The notes beneath the pieces are model-generated. The model did no database searches. It had not been told where the DNA came from and saw only the letters and a list, made by a program, of their open reading frames with translations. 64,000 nt of DNA from Mycolicibacterium hodleri (lineage in GTDB: Bacteria > Actinomycetota > Actinomycetes > Mycobacteriales > Mycobacteriaceae). The stretch's first letter is position 1, and each line of letters opens with the position of its first letter. This document shows positions 32,335 to 41,443 of the stretch, piece by piece. The stretch spans positions 155,333 to 219,332 of the forward strand of contig NZ_JACKTL010000073.1 of assembly GCF_025822245.1 (NCBI RefSeq), in the 5' to 3' direction. The position numbers were made by a program, and so were the translations under genes.

Positions 32335-33111
32335 ATGGCTGAGCCGACCCCCGTCTTCACCGACCGACGTCGCGCCGAGTCGTTCGGCTCGGTCGCCGAC
32401 GACTACGACCGCTACCGCCCCCGATATCCCCAGGCGCTGATCGCTCGACTGGTGCCGTCCCCCGGCCTCAGCGTTCTCGACGTGGGGGCGGGGACCGGCA
32501 TCTCGTCGGCTCAGCTCGTAAGCGCCGGGGCCGACGTGCTGGCCGTCGAACCCGACGAGCAGATGGCGGCACGATGCCGCGCGAAGGGAATCCCGGTCGA
32601 GCGCAGCACGTTCGAGCAGTGGCAACCGCGCGGGCGCACGTTCGACCTGGTGACCTTCGGACAGTCGTTTCACTGGGTGGACCCCGACGTGGCCCTGCCC
32701 AAGCTGGCCGCGCTGCTGGGCTCCGGCGGGCGGCTGGCGTTGATGTGGAACCGCATCACGGCGAACGACTCGATGCGACGGGGACTCGAACGGATCTCCG
32801 CCGAGTACGGCGTCACCACCCCCGCCTCGACGTCGGGCAACAACGCCGAGACCGCCCTGCGGGCACTGCTACGCCGAGCCGAGTTCACCGTCGAGCGCGT
32901 CGAGGTCGGAGAAGACCTGCACTACTCGACCGACGACTGGCTGAACCTGGTCTTCACCCACTCGAACCACGTCGTCCTGGAACCAGCCGCCAAGACCGCA
33001 CTGCGCAGGCGCCTGCGCGACCTCATCGGAGAGGACGGTGTCAGCGCGAGCAATGACGCACTGGCCCTGATCTGTACGCGGTCGGCGATCACGCCAACGT
33101 CGCGCGGTTGA
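32335..33111 (+). CDS. Class I SAM-dependent methyltransferase
   Basis: The product (258 residues) has the Rossmann methyltransferase motifs: I 'LSVLDVGAGTGISS', II 'VLAVEPDEQMA', 'FDLVTFGQSFHWVDPDVALP' (motif IV) and 'LLGSGGRLALMWNRI'. It belongs to the small-molecule methyltransferase group (Methyltransf_11-like) often annotated as UbiE/Trm9-like; the substrate cannot be read from sequence. It follows the F420-type oxidoreductase by 43 bases and its last 23 bases overlap the end of the convergent thiolase-like gene. Confidence 0.88.
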   Translation: MAEPTPVFTDRRRAESFGSVADDYDRYRPRYPQALIARLVPSPGLSVLDVGAGTGISSAQLVSAGADVLAVEPDEQMAARCRAKGIPVERSTFEQWQPRGRTFDLVTFGQSFHWVDPDVALPKLAALLGSGGRLALMWNRITANDSMRRGLERISAEYGVTTPASTSGNNAETALRALLRRAEFTVERVEVGEDLHYSTDDWLNLVFTHSNHVVLEPAAKTALRRRLRDLIGEDGVSASNDALALICTRSAITPTSRG

Positions 33112-34624
33112 CCCCGTCCTCGGTCGACTTCACAGCGATCGCCGCGCCAAGTGGGTCTCCCCCGGTCATCAGCGCCACCAGGTCGTCGTCATCGGTGAGG
33201 GCCATGAATCGGCTGTCGTCCGCGTCGAGGCGACCGATGATGACACCCGTCGTAATCGGCCAGTCGTAGCGCACCGAGTACGTCTCGATGGTTCCTGGTC
33301 CGTCGGCGTTGCGCGTGACCGCCACCTTCGGCAGGGCGGCGATGTCGCCCTGCAACGCCTTGCCCCGATCGGGTGCCCACTCGGCGGGCTCGGTGGAGTA
33401 GACCCCGGCTGAATACTTGCTCATGACACCGCCGTTGGCGCCGACGAGCCCGAATGATCCTGGGCGGTCGCGCATCTGGGCCACGGTCTCGGCGATGCCG
33501 TGCAGCGAGTAGCTGTTGCCGGGGCCACCGAAGTACGGCAGACCGCCGGTCAGGGTGAGACCCCGCGGGTCGTCCTCGGCAAGTCCGAACTGGTCGCACA
33601 CCGCGAAGACCGGGAAGGGAAAGCAACTGTAGAGGTCGAACGTCGCGACGTCGTCGACGCCGATGCCGGCACCCCGAAGTGCCTCGGCCACTGCCTGTTT
33701 GGCGGCGTGGCTGACGCTCGGGTCGACGCGGTCGAGCAGGTCCTGTTCGGTCTGATCGGCGTGTCCGCGGAGGTACACCCACTTCTCCTCGGGCACCCCG
33801 AGCCGACGGGCCGCGGCCACCGACATCACCACCGCCGCGGCGCCCTGGTTGACGGTGTCGCGGGCCACCAGGAGCCGGGGGTACGGGTCACAGATCATCC
33901 GGTTCTCGGCGGTGACGGTGTCGATCTCGTCGACGGACCGCTCCACGGGCGACGACGAGAACGGGTTCTTGGCGGCGACTTTCGAGAAGGGCGCGAACAA
34001 CTCGGCCATCCGGCGGCGGTAGCCGGCGACGTCGAGACCCAACCGGGCCCGTCGCGCGTTGTCGAGCAGCCCGTACTGCACGGGCGCACCCGTCAGCCCG
34101 TGCTTGGCGGTGTATTCACTCATGTACTGCTCGAAGCCGTAGCCGCGGTCCTCCAACTGGCCGCCAACGGTCTCGCCGTGATCGGGTTTGTCGTCACGAT
34201 CGGCAAAGGTCTTCAGCGTCGAGCCGTTCTCCGAGCCGAGGATCAGCACCACCTCGTGGTCACCGGCGGCGATCACACCGGCGAACTCCGTCATCAGCTT
34301 CTGCGGGCCGTTGCCGCCGATCGGCTCCAGGATTGCGCGCGCCGGATCGGCGCCCACGCGCTGCGCCACCGATCGGACGTAGTTGTCCGAGCACCCCAGC
34401 GGCGGCGTGTCGAACGGCGTGCAGATCTCGAACTGCCGCAGCCCGGCGAACACCTCGATCGACCGCGCCACGGCAGCCACGTCGGCGCCGGTGTCGGCGA
34501 GGGCCGCGCGTACCGCCTCGGTGGCGAGGTCGACGGACGACATGCCTCGGTAGCCGGCGTCGCCGATGCGCTCGGTGAACTGGCCGACGCCGACGACGAC
34601 CGGGGTACGCGGGTCTACCTGCAT
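33089..34624 (-). CDS. Thiolase-like protein (SCP2-thiolase-like), probably without the nucleophilic Cys
   Basis: The product (511 residues) has a thiolase fold with a C-terminal extra domain, as in mycobacterial SCP2-thiolase-like proteins. Where thiolases carry the nucleophilic Cys (N-x-x-C-x-S-G) this protein reads 'EPIGGNGPQKLMTEFAGVIAAGD', and the C-terminal CxG loop reads 'GANGGVMSKYSAGV', so both cysteines are missing; the His of 'YSLHGIAETVAQM' is kept. It may bind CoA esters without cleaving them, or do another reaction. A KstR-type box 22 bases upstream of ATG suggests co-regulation with sterol catabolism. It overlaps the convergent methyltransferase by 23 bases. Confidence 0.8.
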   Translation of the reverse strand: MQVDPRTPVVVGVGQFTERIGDAGYRGMSSVDLATEAVRAALADTGADVAAVARSIEVFAGLRQFEICTPFDTPPLGCSDNYVRSVAQRVGADPARAILEPIGGNGPQKLMTEFAGVIAAGDHEVVLILGSENGSTLKTFADRDDKPDHGETVGGQLEDRGYGFEQYMSEYTAKHGLTGAPVQYGLLDNARRARLGLDVAGYRRRMAELFAPFSKVAAKNPFSSSPVERSVDEIDTVTAENRMICDPYPRLLVARDTVNQGAAAVVMSVAAARRLGVPEEKWVYLRGHADQTEQDLLDRVDPSVSHAAKQAVAEALRGAGIGVDDVATFDLYSCFPFPVFAVCDQFGLAEDDPRGLTLTGGLPYFGGPGNSYSLHGIAETVAQMRDRPGSFGLVGANGGVMSKYSAGVYSTEPAEWAPDRGKALQGDIAALPKVAVTRNADGPGTIETYSVRYDWPITTGVIIGRLDADDSRFMALTDDDDLVALMTGGDPLGAAIAVKSTEDGVNRATLA

Positions 34625-34646
34625 AGTTCGTCAGGCTAACCGAAAC

Positions 34647-34660
34647 TGGAACGTGTTCCA
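34647..34660. promoter_or_regulatory. KstR-type operator
   Basis: TGGAACGTGTTCCA matches TNNAACNNGTTNNA, with 6-bp perfect arms TGGAAC/GTTCCA. It lies 22 bases upstream of the thiolase-like gene start. Confidence 0.75.
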
Positions 34661-34692
34661 ACTTCGCGGGCCCGCCGACCACCCCAACGAAA

Positions 34693-34739
34693 GTGCGGCC
34701 AGATCGTGAATCCCGAAGGATTCGCGATCTGACCGCACA
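34693..34739 (-). terminator. Long hairpin, terminator of sucCD
   Basis: Arms of 20 bases (GTGCGGCCAGATCGTGAATC and its near complement) pair with one wobble and one mismatch around a 6-base loop. On the minus strand it comes 13 bases after the sucD stop and is followed by TTTCGTT, so it probably ends the sucCD transcript before the KstR-controlled gene. Confidence 0.75.
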
Positions 34740-34752
34740 CTCGACGATCTGA

Positions 34753-35655
34753 TTACAGGCTTTCGAGGATCTCTCGGGCGAGCTTCGCGGTCTCCGACGG
34801 CGTCTTGCCGACCTTGACGCCTGCGGCCTCGAGGGCCACCTTCTTGCCGTCTGCGGTACCGGCACCGTCGGACACGATGGCGCCGGCGTGGCCCATCGTC
34901 TTGCCCTCCGGCGCGGTGAAGCCCGCGACGTAGCCGACGACCGGCTTGGAGACGTTGGCCTTGATGTAGTCGGCGGCCTTCTCCTCGGCGTCGCCGCCGA
35001 TTTCGCCGATCATCACGATGACCTTGGTCTCGGGATCCTTCTCGAACGCCTCGATGGCGTCGATGTGGGTGGTGCCGATGACGGGGTCGCCGCCGATGCC
35101 GATGGCGGTCGAGAAGCCGAGATCGCGCAGCTCGTACATCATCTGGTAGGTCAGCGTGCCGGACTTCGACACCAGGCCGATCGGCCCCTTGCCGGTGATG
35201 TTGTTCGGCGTGATGCCGACCAGCGACTCACCGGGGGTGATGATGCCGGGGCAGTTCGGCCCGATGATGCGGGTCTTCTGCCCCTTCTCTACGTTGTAGG
35301 CCCACGCAAAGGCGCTGTCCTGCACCGGGATTCCCTCGGTGATGACGACAAGGAGGGGAATCTCGGCGTCGATCGCCTCGATGATTGCGTCCTTGGAGAA
35401 CGCCGGCGGCACGAAGGCGATCGACACGTCGGCGCCGGTCGCCTTCATCGCTTCCTCCACGCTGGCGAACACCGGCAGTTCGACGTCGTTGCCGTCCTTG
35501 TCCTTGTGGCTGACGTTGGTGCCGGCCTTGCGGGCGTTGACACCGCCGACCACCTGGGTGCCCGCCTTCAGCATCAGCGCGGTGTGCTTGGTGCCCTCGC
35601 CGCCGGTGATGCCCTGGACGATGACCTTGCTGTCCTTGTTCAGGAAGATAGACAT
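34753..35655 (-). CDS. sucD: Succinyl-CoA synthetase alpha subunit
   Basis: SucD (300 residues) binds CoA and carries the phospho-histidine. Visible parts: 'VIVQGITGGEGTKHTALML', 'IIGPNCPGIITPGESLVGI', 'GLVSKSGTLTYQMMYEL', 'GIGGDPVIGTTHIDAIEAF' and 'EGKTMGHAGAIVSDGAGTA', whose His (MGHAGAI) is the phosphorylated residue. It acts with SucC in the TCA cycle (substrate-level phosphorylation) and starts 15 bases after sucC. Confidence 0.97.
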   Translation of the reverse strand: MSIFLNKDSKVIVQGITGGEGTKHTALMLKAGTQVVGGVNARKAGTNVSHKDKDGNDVELPVFASVEEAMKATGADVSIAFVPPAFSKDAIIEAIDAEIPLLVVITEGIPVQDSAFAWAYNVEKGQKTRIIGPNCPGIITPGESLVGITPNNITGKGPIGLVSKSGTLTYQMMYELRDLGFSTAIGIGGDPVIGTTHIDAIEAFEKDPETKVIVMIGEIGGDAEEKAADYIKANVSKPVVGYVAGFTAPEGKTMGHAGAIVSDGAGTADGKKVALEAAGVKVGKTPSETAKLAREILESL

Positions 35656-35670
35656 ATTCTGTTGGCTCCG

Positions 35671-36834
<1,164 letters not shown>

Positions 36835-36971
36835 GGGCTCACCGTCTGTCTGCTTTGACTGATTGGTTGTTTGTCTACGTTTCGGCCAGAACGGCTCGCT
36901 AGGAACTTTATCCACACACCCCAATGTGATCCGCACCCCCTACCTCCCATGTGGCACATCTCACCGGGACC

Positions 36972-36992
36972 CTTGTAGTGATACAAGTCACA
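36972..36992. promoter_or_regulatory. Nested palindromes in the sucC / M23 divergent region
   Basis: CTTGTA-GTGA-TACAAG (36972-36987) is a perfect 6-bp inverted repeat, and AGTGA-TACAAG-TCACA (36977-36992) is one base off a CRP site. They overlap in the 261-base region shared by divergent sucC and the M23 peptidase gene. TACGGT further on (near 37067) could be a -10 box for the peptidase gene. Binding factors are unknown; CRP is the leading guess. Confidence 0.45.
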
Positions 36993-37095
36993 TTATCCGG
37001 CGGAATATGGCCACGGGTTGCCACCAACATTGGATTTTGGTTAACGTGCCTCTGGTCTAAGTCACGGTACGGTCACGGCGCGAAGGACATTTCGG

Positions 37096-38145
37096 TTGGC
37101 TGAGCAAGGTTCGTCACGAGCATCTCGTGCAACCTCGACGACCCACTTCGACGCCACGACCACCGACATCATCCCGTTCAACGAGTTCGGCGATCTGGAC
37201 GACCTGGACTTCGGGAACACGTCGGCATTCGATCGCGAGTCACGGGTGATCCGCGCCCCCGAACTCGACGACATGCACGACACCGACGACCTGACGCCGC
37301 TGCGTCTGGTGGTCCCCGCGCAGTTCCGCGCGACCCCCGGCGACGAGCGCCGCTCCAGCCACGCCTACCGCGACAGCTACACCGACGTCAGCGACGGCAT
37401 GGAGAACACCGACGTCATCGACATGTCGAGCCGCCGCGGCCTGCATCGCAAGGTGGGCGACGGTCACGTCAAGGCCCGATTGGTTGCCGCCGCGATGGCC
37501 GCAGGCGCGACCGCAGCAGCCGCTTACTCGGTGGTCAACTCCTCCGACAAGGCCCCCGTCGAGCAGATGGTCGCCGCCGGACCCAACGCCTTCGTCGACG
37601 GCGCCGCGATCACCGGCTCGTCGGACGGCATGCAGATCGTCACGGTCGCGCCGGTGGCCAGCGAGGCCGTACACAGCCAAGAACTCGCCAACGGTGCCGC
37701 CTTCGCCGCGGAGCGCGCCGAGCGCGAGGCGCGGCTCGCCAGGCCCATGTACGTCATGCCCGCCCATGGGGTCTGGACGTCCGGCTTCGGATACCGCTGG
37801 GGCGTCCTGCACGCGGGCATCGACATCGCGAACTCGATCGGCACGCCGATCGTGGCCGCCGCGGACGGCGTCGTCACCGACGCCGGTCTCACCGCCGGCT
37901 ACGGCGCCTGGGTCAAGATCCGGCACGCCGACGGCACCGTCACCCTGTACGGCCACGTCAACACGTGGCTCGTCACCCCCGGTGAGCGAGTCATGGCGGG
38001 CGACCAGATCGCCACCATCGGCAACCGCGGTCAGTCCACCGGACCGCACCTGCACTTCTCGGTTCTGAAGAACGGCACCGACTTCGTCGACCCCGTGCCG
38101 TGGCTCGCCGCGAAGGGTCTAAGCCCCGGCAACTACGTCGGCTGA
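37096..38145 (+). CDS. M23-family (LytM) peptidase, Rv0950c-like
   Basis: The product (349 residues from TTG 37096) has a long acidic cytosolic N-terminus (1-120), one transmembrane helix (about 130-147), a helical linker, and a C-terminal LytM domain with all zinc/catalytic residues: H and D in 'LHAGIDIANS', H in 'YGHVNTW' and HxH in 'GPHLHFSV'. It should therefore be an active or structural endopeptidase on the outer face of the inner membrane, acting on peptidoglycan cross-links. GAAGGA precedes the TTG by 9 bases. The following membrane-protein gene begins 3 bases after its stop. Confidence 0.9.
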   Translation: MAEQGSSRASRATSTTHFDATTTDIIPFNEFGDLDDLDFGNTSAFDRESRVIRAPELDDMHDTDDLTPLRLVVPAQFRATPGDERRSSHAYRDSYTDVSDGMENTDVIDMSSRRGLHRKVGDGHVKARLVAAAMAAGATAAAAYSVVNSSDKAPVEQMVAAGPNAFVDGAAITGSSDGMQIVTVAPVASEAVHSQELANGAAFAAERAEREARLARPMYVMPAHGVWTSGFGYRWGVLHAGIDIANSIGTPIVAAADGVVTDAGLTAGYGAWVKIRHADGTVTLYGHVNTWLVTPGERVMAGDQIATIGNRGQSTGPHLHFSVLKNGTDFVDPVPWLAAKGLSPGNYVG

Positions 38146-38148
38146 CCG

Positions 38149-38727
38149 GTGACGTCCGGCGGACCCCCGTCCGAGGAAACCCGCATCATCCGGCGGCAAC
38201 CCGAGGCTGCCCCACCACCACCGCCGCCCGACCTCTCGGAGCAGCACACCGGCATCATCCGCCGCCACCCCACGGGCGCGTTTCCCGCCGCGCCCGAGCC
38301 GCAGACCAGCTTCATTCCGCAAGCCGCGCCCCTACCCCTGCCGCCGCAGCAGCCCGTCAGCCGGCAAAGTCCCGTCGCGGCGTCCGCCACCGCGACGGTC
38401 AGCATCGTCAGCGGCTGGGCCACGGCCGTCATCGCGACGTCGCTCATCAGCGGCTGGTGGGGCACCGACGAATTGTTCTGCATCGCCATCGGTTTCCTGA
38501 CCACGGTGTCGGCCGCGGCGACCATCGGCGGGTTGATCTCACTGCTGCTCCGCCAACGCATCGGGCGACTGCTGATCGTCGTCGGCTCCATCGTGGCGCT
38601 GATGATCTTCGCCGGTCTGTTCGTCGCCGGGGCGGATCTGCCGAAGCTGGTGTACGGCATCCCGGTGCTGCCGGTGGCCGCGATCACCCTGGCACTCCTA
38701 CCGGCCACGGGCCGCTGGTGCCGCTGA
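38149..38727 (+). CDS. Four-helix membrane protein with N-terminal TxIIRR repeats
   Basis: I do not recognise a named family. The product (192 residues, GTG start) has a Pro-rich cytosolic N-terminus containing two copies of a T-x-I-I-R-R-x-P motif ('ETRIIRRQP' and 'HTGIIRRHP') and a weaker third ('QTSFIPQAAP'), followed by four hydrophobic helices (about 82-101, 105-128, 136-157, 163-183). It starts 3 bases after the M23 peptidase stop and is likely cotranscribed. The repeated Thr motifs look like possible Ser/Thr-kinase or FHA-binding sites, which is speculation. Confidence 0.7.
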   Translation: MTSGGPPSEETRIIRRQPEAAPPPPPPDLSEQHTGIIRRHPTGAFPAAPEPQTSFIPQAAPLPLPPQQPVSRQSPVAASATATVSIVSGWATAVIATSLISGWWGTDELFCIAIGFLTTVSAAATIGGLISLLLRQRIGRLLIVVGSIVALMIFAGLFVAGADLPKLVYGIPVLPVAAITLALLPATGRWCR

Positions 38728-38741
38728 GCTGGTGTGAAATA

Positions 38742-38756
38742 CCTTGCCCCGCAAGG
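38742..38756. promoter_or_regulatory. Short inverted repeat upstream of the ssuA-like gene
   Basis: CCTTGC-CCC-GCAAGG, perfect 6-bp arms, lies 15 bases after the membrane-protein stop and 133 bases before the transporter operon. It could be a small terminator hairpin (no T-run) or an operator. Confidence 0.4.
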
Positions 38757-38889
38757 ATTCCGGCGCCGTGCGTCGGACGTCGCCGACCTTCCGGTCAACA
38801 CGAGCGTAACGATCGACCCGGACCTGTGAATCAGCTGTACTGAACGTCCCTGCGTTCTGCCACAGATTCGATCCGGAGGCTCCACTCCA

Positions 38890-39849
38890 ATGCTCAGCCG
38901 CATCTTCCACGCCGCACTGGCGACCGTCCTGGCCGCCACGGCCGTCGCCTGCAGTACCGGCGACGGAGGTTCCGGCGGCTACACCCTGCGGATCGGCGCG
39001 ACGTCGGTGACGGGGACTCCCGCCGGATCGCTGGGATGGGGCGACCGTCAGGGCATACTCACCAAGGAGCTGAAGGCGGCCGGGGTCGACAAGATCGAGT
39101 ACTCCTTCTTCCAGTCCGGCGGAGACGCCGTCTCGGCCCTCATCGCGGGAGCCGTCGACGTGGCCGCCGTCGGCGACAATCCCGCGCTGCGGGCCCGCAG
39201 CCGAGACCCGAAAGTGGTTCTGCTGTCCTTCGATTCGGTCAACAGCGACATGCAGATCATCGGCGCGCGAGGTGGCCCCACCAACATCCAGGGGCTGGTC
39301 GGCAAGAACATCACCGCACCGCAGGGAACCATCCGCGACCGCACCGCGCGCCAGCTCATCGAGGCCGCCGGCCTCACGGGCAAGATCGACGTCAAGGACG
39401 TGCCGACGCCGGAGTCCATCGCCGGACTGAGTTCGGGTCAGATCGACGCCACGGTCCTCAGCGGCGCCAGCTCGGTGGACCTGCAGCAGAAGGGCTACCC
39501 CGTCATCGACAGTCTGTCGCGACATGGCATGGGCAGCACCGGAACCAACATCGCGTTGACGTCCTTCACCGACGGCCATCCCGACTTCCGCGCCGCGTGG
39601 CAGCGCGCGATCACCGCAGTCAACGGTGACATCAGGAACCACTTCGACGACTACCTGCACTGGGTCGCCGACACCGACGGCAGCAAGTTCGAGTACGTCA
39701 AGCAGTCGACCCAGGCCGACGAGTTCAACACCGAGCCGTTCCCCCAGATCGGCGTCAAGCAGCTCCAGGACGCGTACGACTTCCTGAACGCCGACGGTTC
39801 ACTCGCCGGCCAGTACTCCGTCGACGAGTGGATCGGCGCCAAGCCGTGA
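38890..39849 (+). CDS. ABC transporter substrate-binding lipoprotein, SsuA/NMT1-like
   Basis: The product (319 residues) has a lipoprotein signal ('TVLAATAVACS', Cys at 21) and a periplasmic binding-protein fold of the SsuA/TauA/NMT1 type ('TLRIGATSVTGTPAGSLGW', 'FFQSGGDAVSALIAGAVDVAAVGDNPAL', 'GLVGKNITAPQGTIRDRTARQLIEAAGL' region). These proteins bind sulfonates, taurine, nitrate or thiamin precursors. GGAGG lies 12 bases before ATG. It heads a five-gene operon in which every junction overlaps, so transport and the redox pair are coupled. The ligand is unknown. Confidence 0.85.
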   Translation: MLSRIFHAALATVLAATAVACSTGDGGSGGYTLRIGATSVTGTPAGSLGWGDRQGILTKELKAAGVDKIEYSFFQSGGDAVSALIAGAVDVAAVGDNPALRARSRDPKVVLLSFDSVNSDMQIIGARGGPTNIQGLVGKNITAPQGTIRDRTARQLIEAAGLTGKIDVKDVPTPESIAGLSSGQIDATVLSGASSVDLQQKGYPVIDSLSRHGMGSTGTNIALTSFTDGHPDFRAAWQRAITAVNGDIRNHFDDYLHWVADTDGSKFEYVKQSTQADEFNTEPFPQIGVKQLQDAYDFLNADGSLAGQYSVDEWIGAKP

Positions 39850-40709
39850 CCACGGCCGAGATCGTCGCGGCCACCGCCGCGCGACCGGGTCCCGATCTGA
39901 TCGAGGTCGTCGCCGAACATCGCGCCAGAAGGGGACTTTGGACGCGCACCCCGCGTGCGGTCCGCCGCATGGTCGGTCCCTGCGTCATCCTCGCGGCGTG
40001 GGCCGTCGGCGCCGCGACGGAGTGGCTGGACCCCGACCTGTTTCCACCGCCCGCTCAGGTCGCCGCCACCGCGTGGAGGCTTCTCGGCGACGGGGAACTC
40101 GCCACCCACGTCGGCGCATCGGCGACGCGGGTGCTGACCGGGACGGTCCTCGGCATCCTGATCGGCGTGGCGCTCGCGGTCGTCGCCGGCCTCACGCGCA
40201 CGGGCGAGGACCTCCTCGACTGGACCATGCAGATCTTCAAGGCCGTACCGAACTTCGCTCTCACACCCCTGCTCATCATCTGGATGGGCATCGGCGAGGG
40301 ACCCAAGATCGTGCTCATCACCACCGGTGTCGCCATCGCGATCTACATCAACACCTACGCCGGCATCCGCGGCGTCGACCGGCAACTCGTCGAGATGGCC
40401 CAGACGTTGAAGGCGCGCCGCGGCACCCTGATCACCCAGGTCATCCTGCCCGGTGCCATGCCGAACTTCCTGGTGGGACTTCGTCTCGGCTTGTCGAGCG
40501 CGTGGCTCAGCCTGATCTTCGCCGAGATGATCAACACCACCAAGGGCATCGGCTACCTGATGTCGCGGGCGCAGACCAACCTTCAGTTCGACATCTCGTT
40601 GCTCGTCATCGTCATCTATGCGATCGCCGGCCTGCTGTCCTACGCCTTCGTCCGGGTCCTGGAGCGGTTGCTTCTGTCCTGGCGCAACGGGTTCGACGGC
40701 GTCGCGTGA
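39846..40709 (+). CDS. ABC transporter permease, SsuC-like
   Basis: The product (287 residues from GTG 39846) is a six-helix BPD_transp_1 permease. The cytosolic coupling loop reads 'QLVEMAQTLKARRGTLITQVILPGAMPNFLVGLRLGLSSAW' region with the EAA-type motif. It belongs to the sulfonate/nitrate/taurine group, as does its binding protein. The GTGA overlap with the binding-protein stop shows tight coupling. Confidence 0.9.
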   Translation: MTTAEIVAATAARPGPDLIEVVAEHRARRGLWTRTPRAVRRMVGPCVILAAWAVGAATEWLDPDLFPPPAQVAATAWRLLGDGELATHVGASATRVLTGTVLGILIGVALAVVAGLTRTGEDLLDWTMQIFKAVPNFALTPLLIIWMGIGEGPKIVLITTGVAIAIYINTYAGIRGVDRQLVEMAQTLKARRGTLITQVILPGAMPNFLVGLRLGLSSAWLSLIFAEMINTTKGIGYLMSRAQTNLQFDISLLVIVIYAIAGLLSYAFVRVLERLLLSWRNGFDGVA

Positions 40710-41443
40710 GCCAATCGGTCGTCACGATCCGCGGACTGCGGCGCAACTTCGGGCCACAACAGGTGCTCGACGACTTCGAGCTCGACATCGCCGACGGCGA
40801 ATTCGTAGCGATGCTGGGCCGCTCGGGCTCCGGAAAGAGCACCCTGCTGCGGGCGATCGCCGGGCTGGACGAGCACGTCACCGGATCGGTCGTCGCTCCC
40901 CGCTCACGCGCCGTCGTCTTCCAAAGCCCACGGTTGCTGCCGTGGCGCCGCGCCCTGGCCAACGTCACCTTCGCGTTGGCCGACGACGGCCCGGACTCGC
41001 TGGGCCGCGACGCTCGCGGGCGCGCCGCGCTGGCCGAGGTGGGCCTCTCCGACAAGGCCCGCGCGTGGCCGTTGATGCTCTCAGGCGGTGAGGCGCAACG
41101 GGTCTCGCTGGCCAGGGCCTTGGTCCGCGAACCCGACCTCCTTCTGCTCGACGAACCGTTCGGCGCGCTCGACGCCCTCACCCGGCTCAAGATGTACCGA
41201 CTGTTGCACGACCTGTGGTCCCGCAGACACATGGCCGTTCTCCACGTCACCCATGACGTCGACGAGGCGATCCTGCTCGCGGACAGAGTGGTGGTGCTCT
41301 CCGGGGGCCGGGTGTCCCTGGACCGGCCGGTCAACCTGCCCTTCCCCCGCAGTCGGGGCGACGACGGTTTCGACGACCTGCGTCGCACCCTGCTCGCCGA
41401 ACTCGGTGTTCAGGAAGAGGTCGGTCATGACCAGTCCGCGTGA
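40706..41443 (+). CDS. ABC transporter ATPase, SsuB-like
   Basis: The product (245 residues from GTG 40706) has Walker A 'LGRSGSGKSTLL', Q-loop 'VVFQSPRLLPWRRALAN', signature 'LSGGEAQRVSLARAL', Walker B 'LLLLDEPFGALDALTRL' and the H-loop 'VLHVTHDVDEAILL'. It completes a SsuABC-type importer. It overlaps the permease stop (GTGA) and its last 17 bases overlap the flavoprotein start. Confidence 0.92.
   Translation: MSQSVVTIRGLRRNFGPQQVLDDFELDIADGEFVAMLGRSGSGKSTLLRAIAGLDEHVTGSVVAPRSRAVVFQSPRLLPWRRALANVTFALADDGPDSLGRDARGRAALAEVGLSDKARAWPLMLSGGEAQRVSLARALVREPDLLLLDEPFGALDALTRLKMYRLLHDLWSRRHMAVLHVTHDVDEAILLADRVVVLSGGRVSLDRPVNLPFPRSRGDDGFDDLRRTLLAELGVQEEVGHDQSA

Noticed and set aside
36835..37095. 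c-di-AMP (ydaO-type) riboswitch before the M23 peptidase gene
   Set aside because: Such switches precede some actinobacterial wall hydrolases, but the conserved core is not visible here.
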